In this document: one piece after another, positions 21,547-30,300 of the stretch
Layout: every line of letters begins with the position of its first letter
Numbering within the stretch: position 1 is the stretch's first letter
Source of the DNA: Chlamydomonas sphaeroides
Lineage: Eukaryota > Chlorophyta > Chlorophyceae > Chlamydomonadales > Chlamydomonadaceae
DNA length: 52,549 nucleotides
Assembly (NCBI GenBank): GCA_001662425.1
Contig: BDDC01000019.1
Span: 1-52,549, forward strand
Direction of reading: 5' to 3'
Notes under the pieces: generated by a model
What the model was told of the DNA's origin: nothing
Database searches by the model: none
Seen by the model: the letters and a program-made list of their open reading frames with translations, nothing else
Translations under genes and position numbers: made by a program

Positions 21547-23749
21547 ATGGCCGCGTCAGCGGCGATGCTGCGTTTGATGACAGATCTCAAGGCAAGTGCG
21601 AGACGGGGTTCTGTCTTGCTGACAAGGAGCTAGCACTGGGCGGCGTGTTCTCCTCGTCGTAAACATAGCATTTTCGCTCGTGGTGGTCTCACGGCGTCGT
21701 TTCGGGCTGCTCCCCTCGCAGTCCATCAAGCAGGAGCCTCCGGAGGTGCGTCGGGAGGTCACCGGCGCTTGTCGCGCCGTGTCGCGGTGTGCAGCCGATT
21801 GCAGCCACGGTATCGCCCGGCCCGGCCCGGCGGCCGCGCACTTTTCGGGTCCTGCGCGCGAACGCGCACGGCAGCCTCACATCTCCCACCACTGCTCAGT
21901 ACGCGGCGTCTCTATTCCACACGCCACAGCAGCCGCGCTCTGCCTGGGCTGCCAGGCCGGATGCAGAGCCTCGTTGGTGCCCCCGCTCAGGGGCACCACG
22001 CCACGTTCCTGACCGCCGCTCCCCTCACACCACTTCCCCCAAACCACCCGCCCTGTTCCCCACAGGGCTGCAGCGCCAGTCCCGTAGACGAGTCGAACCT
22101 CATGGTGTGGGCCGCAACCATCATCGGGCCAGGTGGGGCGAGTCGGCAAGTTGGCGCCACCGTCGGAACTTGCCAGCCCTTGGTTTGTCGCCTTGCCCCT
22201 GCTCGCCGCTACACGCGACCCAGCCGGCCTGCACGCTCACACCCCCCATGTACAGACGACACAGAATGGGAGGGCGGCCTCTTCAGCCTGAGGTTCACCT
22301 TCACGGGTGAGGCCACCTTCGCCCGAACCCCATGCTCTACCGCCAACTGGGCTGTGGAGCTTGCAGGCAGAGACTTTGATGCCTGAGAAAAAATGAATGG
22401 GGTTATGATTGCGCTCCTCGAATGCGCCGTGAGAGGTGTTCGTGGCACCGTGAGGTGTGCAGCGGTGGCCCCGCTTCCTTGAGAAGTGGACGGAGGGCCG
22501 GCTGGTACAACGGCCGTGGGGCTTGGGTGTGCACGCTCAGCCAAGCCCACCGTGGCTGCGAACCGGCACCTGCCCACACATCGCGCCGCCCGTCCGAACC
22601 CTGCCGCCTCGCAGAGCGCTACCCGGACAAGCCCCCGCGCGTCCGTTTCTGTTGCGAGATGTACCACCCCGTGAGTACGGCAGCACGTACGGCAAGAGGT
22701 CGGGAGGCCCCTATCGGACCACAGCCGGGGGCACGCGCCGCCGCAAGGTTTGATTGCGAGTCGGCCGCGATCGCGACGCGCGGCAGCGCAGGCAATTCGC
22801 CGAGAGCACGCGAGCAAGCCCGCAGCTCAGGTGCCCACTCCGGCGACTGCCCCATCTCCGCAGCGCTGCAACATGGCTCCAGCTTGGCCGCCACGCCGTG
22901 TCGTGCCGCCCTCGTACAGCAGCGGCCCGCGCCCGCGCTAGCCTGGTGGCCGACCATGGGCGCTGCCCTTGTTCGTGTGGCCCCTCGCCCTCGCCTCCGC
23001 GGTGCCCCTCGCAGAACGTGTACCAGGACGGCTCCTTGTGCATGGACGTGCTGCAGGTGCTGCATCGCGGGGGGCTGGCGTGGCGCTGCCGGGTGCATAG
23101 CTGCCGCATGGCTGTGTGCAGTCGGGCCGGGGCGGGGGCCCTGACGCCGTGCCCTACCACGCCTGCTGTCCTCGCAGGACCAGTGGAGCCCCTGCCACAG
23201 CGTGTCCACGCTGCTCACGTCCATCCAGGCAAGTTAGCAGCCGCCGGCGCCCCACAAGGGCGGGGCGAAGCCTGGCACCGCCAAGGCCAGCAGCCCCGCT
23301 AGGGCCAGGGCGCGCCGCGCCGCGCCCAGGGGCGACGGAAGAGGGAGCTGTGTAGCGAGTGTGGTGCGAACGGCGCGTTGCTCCCTGGAGCTGAGCGCCG
23401 CGTACAGGCACCCGACCGCCGCGCGCTGCCCCGCCCGCAGTCCCTGCTGACCGACCCCAACTGCGCCTCCCCGGCCAACCCCGAGGCTGCCAACCTGTAC
23501 ACAAACGACCGCACCGCGTACAAGCGGTGGGTGGCCCCGCAACTCACCTTGACGCTTGGAACAGCCGGGGCGGCGTGTGCTGCTCTTGACATGTCTTGCA
23601 CAGGGTGCTGCGCGCTGCGGTAGGTGTCACCGCCGCGTCCGCGCTGCAGCGGCTGCCATGCTCCGGTGATCATGCCTTGGCTCGCTGCGTGTGCCCATGG
23701 CTGCAGGCGCGTCCGGCGCATCGCCCAGAAGAGCCTCGAGAGCTGCTGA
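21547..23749 (+). CDS. RAD6/UBC2-like ubiquitin-conjugating enzyme E2
   Basis: Nine exons, 21547-21591, 21722-21745, 22066-22132, 22256-22306, 22615-22670, 23015-23056, 23178-23228, 23441-23526 and 23707-23749, give 154 residues, the normal size of a minimal UBC fold. The order matches class I E2s: N-terminal helix (LRLMTDLK, IKQEPPEG), WAATIIGPDDTEWEGG, YPDKPPRVRF, the HPN box (MYHPNVYQDGSLC) with catalytic Cys90, then LLTSIQSLLTDPN, SPANPEAANLY and a basic C-terminus RRVRRIAQKS. The DPN/SPAN/EAA pattern and QS near the end fit RAD6/UBC2, which monoubiquitinates PCNA (with RAD18) and histone H2B (with BRE1). That role is inferred. The start has MAASAAMLRLM in place of the usual MxTPARKRLM. 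Introns 1 and 7 appear to use GC donors (AAG|GCAAGT at 21592 and CAG|GCAAGT at 23229). Exon 2 is only 24 nt. Confidence 0.92.
21592..21721 (+). other. GC-AG intron 1 of the E2 gene
   Basis: The donor reads AAG|GCAAGT and the acceptor CTCGCAG. Splicing here keeps the E2 N-terminal helix in frame. The nearest GT (21596) would shift the frame against exon 2. Confidence 0.75.
23229..23440 (+). other. GC-AG intron 7 of the E2 gene
   Basis: The donor CAG|GCAAGT follows LLTSIQ and the acceptor CCCGCAG precedes SLLTDPN. The joined strand matches the E2 family without gap, so the GC donor is strongly implied. Confidence 0.85.
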
Positions 23750-25018
23750 GCCGGCCGAAAGCGCGGCGGCGAGGGCTGGCTGGGGCGCAGGTGCGGTGTA
23801 GGGACGGTGGCCGCGCTCGCCTAAGCCTGCGGTAGGGGCGGTCGCGGCGATTGGGCGCGCACGGCAGAGGCATGAGCGGTGCGCCGCGGCAGGTTGGGGT
23901 GTTGTGACGATGTGATGCGGGGCATGGTGTGGCTTTTTGTAGATAGTTATTGAATGGTATGGCTTGCAATTTTGGGTGGTTGCTTAGCACTGCAATAAGA
24001 TGGGTTGCTGGCTGCCAGGCTGCGACGAGCAGGCTCGGCCGTGGCGCGTCTGCGTGTGTGCATATGTGTCGGGGGTGGGGCGTGGCGTCCAAGTGGGTCG
24101 GCGGAGCGTTATCCGGCGGCTCGCGGCTTTTGTTTGGTTGCTGTCTTGCAAACCAATGATGTCAGCGGCGGCGTGGGATGGCGAGCCGGGCCGTGGCGGG
24201 CGTGCGCCGGGCGAGTTGTGCCTTGTGTCCACACGGGTTGTGGCCGTGGGCCGCTGCGTCGGCGCGAGGCACATGCGATTTGTGACAGGTTGCTTCCTAG
24301 CGTAGTCGGGCTGCCGGGGTTGCGGGTGCACGGGAGCCCGCGTGCGCCGAGTGGCGGGGGCAAGGCAGGTGGCAGCAGCTGCTGGCGGCTGGAGCGCGAG
24401 CCCAACGGTGGGCTGGGAAGGGCATGGCTCGTAAGGGAGGGACGCAGCTTGCGCACAGGCACCCGACCATCCATGCGGCCTGTGTGTAAACTACCATGAC
24501 ATGCACGCTCGACCGCGCTGTCGCGGTCAAGGGCCGGCCAGAGGTCTAGCCCCTCCTGGCTGTACACTCGGTTCCAAGGTTACGCACGCAAGGTCGCAGG
24601 CGGGAAACTGTGTCAAGCCGCTTCATTTGAAATTGCAAGACGGAGCGGTGCGAAGCCTCTGCAGCCGGGCTTCTTGCCAACGTTGTCGTCCGGTAAATAC
24701 AACCAGGTTCTCGACGCCTTCACTGGAAGGATGTCCATACGCTGTGGCTCCGGGCAGCAAGAAGACAAGCGCACTGCACAACATCCTCGCTCCGCTCGCT
24801 CATAGTTGGTCACAAAGGTTCACAAGAAATCACCAACAGCATAACACAGCAAGCAGCGGTGTCGGTGTTTGCGGCGAGGTTGGCGTTTCAAGGCGTGGCC
24901 CCCTCAAGTCGCATTCGTACCCAGCCCAAGCAATCTGTATTGTCGAGCGTGATGTCTACCGCCAGCGCAACCAGAGTGACGGACGTGTTTGCTAGGGCCA
25001 ATACAAGTTGCTTGACAT
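23750..25018. other. Intergenic, low gene content
   Basis: About 1.27 kb holding the E2 3' UTR. Composition is G/T-rich near 23860-24330. I see no family motif, splice-consistent exon chain or RNA gene. Confidence 0.5.
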
Positions 25019-25240
25019 ATGGCCACTCGCGGAGCCCTCGCCCTCCGCGCCCCCGCCGCCTGCTGCGCAATGCGTCCAAACGCCATTGTGCGCCAGGCCT
25101 CCCGCCTCGCCATAGGCGGGCTCGTGTGGTGGTGGACCGTGGTCCCGCTGTGGCTCGGCTACCGGCCTTCCCTGCTTCCGGACCCTGCTGCTGACATCAA
25201 TGGCGAAGCAGAAGCAGAAGCTATGTTTATGATAAACTAG
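25019..25240 (+). CDS. Possible small single-helix membrane protein
   Basis: An ATG at 25019 opens a 73-residue frame ending at TAG 25238-25240. The N-terminus is Arg/Ala-rich and nearly free of acidic residues (MATRGALALRAP, then RPNAIVRQASRL), like an organelle-targeting leader. It is followed by one hydrophobic, Trp-rich segment (LAIGGLVWWWTVVPLWLGY) and a short acidic tail. The layout would suit a small organelle inner-membrane subunit, but I recognise no family. The next downstream bases start the 136-bp repeat tract, so the gene would sit at the edge of repetitive DNA. It could equally be a chance frame: no introns or conserved motif support it. Confidence 0.35.
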   Translation: MATRGALALRAPAACCAMRPNAIVRQASRLAIGGLVWWWTVVPLWLGYRPSLLPDPAADINGEAEAEAMFMIN

Positions 25241-25305
25241 AACGAAGTCAGAAAAGGAGTATCTGTAACCTGCGAAAACGTGAATGCATCGATATCTCCT
25301 GTGAG

Positions 25306-25630
25306 CTATGTTGCCTGTGAGCTGGTAAGCAGCAGCCGGCACGCGGGAGAAGCGCCACGGCTGCCCAGGACGCCCATTCCCTATTCCTGTACCCGCCATC
25401 CCGTGCACCGCGCCGCGCAGCCCACCCTGCGCGGCCAGCAGCTATGCTGCCTATGAGCTGGTAGGCAGCAGCCGGCACGCGGGAGAAGCGCCACGGGTGC
25501 CCAGGACGCCCATTCCCTATTCCTGTTCCCGCCGTCCCGTGCACCGCGCCGCGCAGCCCACCCTGCGCGGTCAGCAGCTATGTTGCCTGTGAGCTGGTAG
25601 GCAGCAGCCGGCATGCGGGAGAAGCGCTGA
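25306..25630. repeat. 136-bp tandem repeat, about 2.4 copies
   Basis: Units start at 25306, 25442 and 25578 (exact 136-bp period) with CTATGYTGCCTRTGAGCTGG and share the block GCAGCCGGCACGCGGGAGAA. The third copy breaks off near 25627. Confidence 0.92.
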
Positions 25631-25735
25631 CTGCGTGGGCTTGCGGCCCCTCGTTCTGACTGCGTGCGTGGGCATGCGGCGCCTTGTGCTGACTGCGTGG
25701 GCTTGCGGCCCCTCGTGCTGACTGCATGAGCCCCA
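25627..25735. repeat. 29/33-bp tandem repeat
   Basis: Four units begin CTGACTGCRTG and contain TGCGGCCCCTCGT or a variant. The second unit is 4 bp longer (GCGTGCGTGG). Confidence 0.8.
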
Positions 25736-25843
25736 CAGCGTGCTTAGACATGTTACATGATGTGATGAACATTGGGCTACGTGCGCGCCCGGTGTGGGCT
25801 TGTGGGGCCTGTAACTACCCCCGGTGCATGACTCGGGGCCCCG

Positions 25844-26020
25844 CGGCGGCCGGCAGTCCATCCCCAGTCAATCCCCCTTGATTGACTTCCGCGCCCTGCG
25901 GCAGCCGGCAGTCAATCCCCTCTTGATTGACTTTCGGGCCCCACGGCGGCCGGCAGTCACTCCCCCCTTGATTGACTTTCGAGCCCCACGGCGGCCGCCA
26001 GTCAATCCCTCCCATCGTAT
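25844..26020. repeat. 45-bp tandem repeat carrying a hairpin in each unit
   Basis: Four units with a 44-45 bp period; the GTCAATC-type boxes begin at 25866, 25910, 25955 and 26000. Each joins a GC-rich half (CGGCGGCCGGC) to an inverted repeat, AGTCAATC - 5-7 nt - GATTGACT. The third left arm has one mismatch and the fourth unit lacks the right arm. Confidence 0.9.
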
Positions 26021-26079
26021 TTTAGGCCGGCGACGGGCACGAAGTCGATGGGGTTAGGGGACTCCGCCCAGGGAAGATA

Positions 26080-26340
26080 CGAGGGCTGCTTGGCCCCAGC
26101 CGCGGCCCCAGCGCAGCCCTCCGGCCCGCGCCCATAGCGCCTTGCAGCAGCGCCCCAGCCCCCTTGCCCGCCCAGTACCGTTCGTTGCCGAGCCATGTGT
26201 AAGCGCCAACCGCTGCCTTGCAGCGGGCCTCTGCCGTTGCGCGCAGCACCATGGCCTGGCCTCCCCAGCGCTCGCTCGTTGCAGCGCCGGCTTGGCCCCA
26301 GCCGCGGCCCCAGCGCAGCCCACGGCCCCAGCCCAGGGAC
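26080..26340. repeat. Dispersed GC-rich duplicate
   Basis: The block TTGGCCCCAGCCGCGGCCCC followed by AGCGCAGCC occurs at about 26090 and again at about 26284, with related GGCCCCAGCC words between and after. It looks like an old, partly scrambled local duplication. Confidence 0.7.
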
Positions 26341-26385
26341 CGTGGCGCACCCGCCTCGCTGCCTAGCGTGAGCCTAGCGTGCGAC

Positions 26386-26884
26386 TTAGGGATGGCCGGG
26401 GCAAGCGCCGAGGCAGTGCCACCGCATTGTTTGAACCCCGTGCACGAGGCGGCGGGCTCGCCGGCGGGGTGCCGCAGCCCCCCGGTGCGCCGGGTCGAAC
26501 AGCTGCTGCATGGTCACGGTGCCCCCGCTAAGCTCAGACAGGCGNNNNNNNNNNCCGGCAGTGCTGCCCGTCCACCACGACCTCAGCGCCAAGGCTGCCT
26601 GGCCTAACCCCGATGGCCACCTCCCGCTCGGCCCTGTTCTCCCTGAGCGTGTCCCTGAGGTGCTCGTAGATGGCCAAGTCCCGTTCGCACACGGGGTTTG
26701 GGGTTGGCGGCTGCGCCACGTCCGGACGTGTAGCTGACGTGCCCGCGCCGCTGCCGCTGATTGGGCGGGCTGCTGCATCGTCGTCTGGCGCCGCCCATGC
26801 AGGCTGGACGGGTCGCAACCTCGTCACCAGGAACGCCCCGCCGCTACGGAGGAATGCAGCCCGCACGCCGCTGCGCCAGCTCAT
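26386..26884 (-). pseudogene. Uncertain minus-strand coding-like remnant across the gap
   Basis: On the minus strand, 26884 down to the gap encodes a stretch of ordinary, non-repetitive composition (ERDLAIYEHLRDTLRE, then EVVVDGQHC). Beyond the gap a different frame continues with LSELSGGTVTMQQLFDP. Because the gap size is unknown, both pieces could belong to one reading frame. I recognise no family, and it lies among repeats, so a decayed mobile-element gene is one possibility. It may also be chance. Confidence 0.25.
26545..26554. other. Assembly gap (10 N)
   Basis: Ten undetermined bases. The true gap length may differ, so frame continuity across it cannot be judged. Confidence 0.99.
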
Positions 26885-27362
26885 GGTGGGATCCCTCGCG
26901 CAGCGTCTGCGTGAACTGACCGGAGACCTACATGACTTGCATTACTACTTTATAAGCGAGCAAAGCTGGCCAGCCTTGGAGGCTTTGTGTCGTGGGAGCG
27001 GGCCTGACGCGACCTGTCCACGCGCCCTTCAGCGACAAAAGCAAGCGTAGATGGTACATATTTGCGACGGCTAAAGGTATGTGGCACTGGCAGCGTGGCG
27101 CAGCGACTTTGCGCACTCGCTACCCGCCCCATCGCGCCCATACTGCGCGGGCCTGGCCCCGTGTAGGTGCCCTATACATACAAGCTACCCATAGCACCCA
27201 GTAACCGTGTAAGATTCGCTGGCCGGCGAACTCCCCGTCACGAAGTCCCCGTCACGTCGCGGAGGGGTCGGTCATCATGGGATTTACCTCGTACCTGTCC
27301 GTAAAGGAGTTTCGCTACGTCAAAAATCTGCTTGTAAACTATTATATGCACAATATCACCTT
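26885..27362. other. Intergenic upstream of the first receptor kinase
   Basis: Nearly 480 bp with lower GC near 27320-27362 (AT-rich, ATTATATGCACAATATC), the most promoter-like stretch of this interval. No gene supported. Confidence 0.4.
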
Positions 27363-30300
27363 ATGGCTATGCGCTTAGACGACGTTCGGTGGAACGTCGC
27401 CAGCGGCCTAAAAATGACAAGATTTGCAGCGTTGCTTACCTTGGCGCTTGCGGCTATGTACAATGTGGGAGTAATAGGTCAGCCCTCATTAGCTCAGACC
27501 GGCGCAGCAGCGTTGGTGGCGTCAGGTCGGCAACTTGTCGAAGCCATGGCAAACCCGGACATCATGTTTGTCACGCTTACAACAGATATAATTATTAACA
27601 ACAGCACAGATTGGGTCGGGTGCGCAACCGAGCTAATGACACGCGCGCGCGCCGCTAAGTGCACCGCAAAGCCGCATACTTACTTCCGCGGACTACCGAC
27701 TTGGGCATTGCCTATAGCACCTACTACGCCTCAAGACTCGGGCGTAGATGTCGAGCACTCGAATTTCGTGTTGTGCCTCAGCAGCCCGCCACCCCCCTCC
27801 CCCCCGGCTCGTTGCTCCCATCCGCCGCCGCGCAGGCTTCCCTCACCTGTCCCGCTTGGTCGAAACCTGACCATCCAAGGGCTCACGGGTGGCGAGCAAA
27901 TCAACCTGGGCTTCGTAAATCGAAAGGTGCAACTCGCGCAAAGCGGAACGAAGTGTGCGGTTTCGTGAGGCAGGCGCCCGACTTGGGATAGCGTAGTGAA
28001 GGGGCCTTAAGGAGCTGTGCCTCGCACCGCGGTCCCTTTCTCATATGTACCTCCTCTTTCCTAAAGGCAGGGGTACAAGGGGGGTGCTGAGGGCACCGCG
28101 AGATTGCAGTAGTAGGTGCCGGTTGCTTATTAGGCAAGCAAGCTGTACAGGCAGGCCTCCAGGGCCTACTGCGCACCATCCGAAGGGCCGCCAGCAAGAG
28201 GCCGTAACCCTACCTACCGCCCCCGTTCCGTCGGCACCCCAGGTCCAGCTGCTGCCTGGCACCACGCTGCGCCTCCGCCGCCTGGCGACGCAGAAACAGC
28301 GCTACGCGGCTATGCTGGTCCACCCGGGGTGCGTACATCTGCAAAGGCCCACCGTTGCTGGTGACGCTGCTCGCTGCACCCCGGGCGGGGATGTGGAGGA
28401 CTGGCTGCCAACGCACCCAGGCCGTCCTGTCTCAAAGCCCCGGCAAGCTGCGTTTTCGCGGGAACCTGGCGGCACCCAACGTGCGCGCCCATCCTGCTTG
28501 CTAGCTCTACACATGCAAGCCAGCAACCTGCGCCACCCCGCCCGCCCGCAGCTTCGACCTGTTCGCACCATCGCCGCCAACGCCACCGGTGCGCCCTGCA
28601 TGCGGGCTCCCGCGCGCTGCTGCTTGATGATAACCCTAGCGCATACACAATGCTGTTGTCGTGGCCAAGTCTTGCACGCAGCATCGCCCATCCACTTGCT
28701 TGGCCATTGTTGTGTAACGATCCTGGCCGGAACCTCTGGCAGGGAGGACCTTTCATCGCGCAGCTGGCGTGACGCTACAGCCATCCGTGCCCCGGCCCCC
28801 TCGCCTCGCCTCGCCTCGTAGGGCATGGCGCCACCGCTGCTGGTCCTGGAGGACGGCGCCATGATGCTGCACGGTTGCATGCCCATCCCATGGATCGGGG
28901 CCGCCTGGGTGCTGATGCCGCGTGCCGGGGGCTTCCCCGGCCGCCAGGACGTGTCGGCCGTGCCGCTGCCCCAGCCGGCGGCCTGCGTCAACGCCAGCAC
29001 GGCGCCGCTGCTGCAGCAGTGCTATGCCGTGAGCGCCGGGCGCTGTCGGCGCGGTTCGTGGTTGCGTAGGGCATACATGTGGATTGCCTAGCAGGACCCC
29101 ACCTGCCTGACCCCACAGGCAGGGGCCCAACATCAACGAGCCGCTCCCGTGCCCGCTTGCCCGGCCGCCGCAGGGATGGGGGTACGTGTCGGACGTTGCA
29201 GTGGACGCGGTGGATCCAAACGCCCTCCGTGACGGGCCGCCAGTGGCGATGCGCTATGCCGTACAGCTGGTACGGATGTTGCACGGATCGATCGCGGCCC
29301 GCCAGGCAGGATGCGGCCCCGTCCGCAGAGCAAAGCGATCCGCTCGCTCGCACATTATCACACGCATGCGCCTCGCTCATGTGCTTGCGCAGCTCAACTC
29401 TCGCTTCATGTGTCGCTTCATAGTCAGCGACGCCTGTGCCCAGACGTTCCCTCCGTCCGTGGTAAGCTGGTTGGTTGGGCCCCACGCACGCACCCGAGAG
29501 TAGTGAAGACATACTGCGCGCCGCTCACTACGTACCTCGCGGCGGCTCGCTCGAGGGACGCAGCGCTGCTGGTGGATTGAGCTTGGCCAGGCTTGCCACG
29601 TATACAGGCTCGTTACATGCTCACAAGTCAATCGAGTCATCACAATGCATTGTATCTATGTATGGAGAGACAAGGTGGCCACGCACATCCGAATGTAGAA
29701 AAGGGGCGTAGCGCCTTTTCGGTCCTTCGTTTAGGGCTGCCGGCCGCCCCCACACATTGGGCTAGCGGTATGTACTCCAGTTGCTTGAAGGAGTTGCTTG
29801 CGTATGCGACCACCACCCTCTCAACCAGCGCTCTACGTGCCGGCAAATGTCTGGGACGCGACCCCTGGCCCCCTTCACCTGGACATGGCCGGGGCATGTT
29901 TGAGTGCAAAGAGGTGGCAGGCACCCCGCCCACCGGCCTCGCGCTGGCACAAGCGTGCGGCCGCTTTCGCAACAGTCGCCGCCCAGCCAGCCAGGCACGG
30001 CCAGGAGGCAGGCCCCGCCCCCCCTACCCTCCAACGATGGACAGAAGGTCGCGCCACGCATGCGGCCGCCGTACGTGGTGTATGTGCTTCGCCCTGCCCG
30101 GCGCCGGCGCTCTATCTGCTGACGATGCAGGGCGCGCGGGCCCCCGTCCTGCACTGCCCACAGTGCTTGCAACTTGAGGCTCTGGCGTATTTCAAACCGT
30201 CCCCGATGGCACCGACGTCGCCGCCGCCCGCCATCGCGGTCCAGTCCGATGCCGCCCAAACAGCTGTCCGCCGTTCGGACGGCAGCTTGATCGTGCCCCT

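Noticed and set aside
23860..24330. G/T-rich stretch considered as an RNA gene or repeat
   Set aside because: No periodicity, no stable conserved hairpin and no tRNA or snoRNA box pattern found by eye.
25306..26010. Tandem repeats considered as a CRISPR array
   Set aside because: The units are contiguous repeats without unique spacers, in a eukaryotic nuclear setting; the palindromic arms alone do not make a CRISPR.
27620..27835. Read-through of the first kinase intron as coding
   Set aside because: The frame is open, but the insert is Pro/Ser-rich and interrupts the ectodomain. Splicing GTGCGC...CGCAG joins the flanks in phase, so I treat it as an intron while noting it may be retained.
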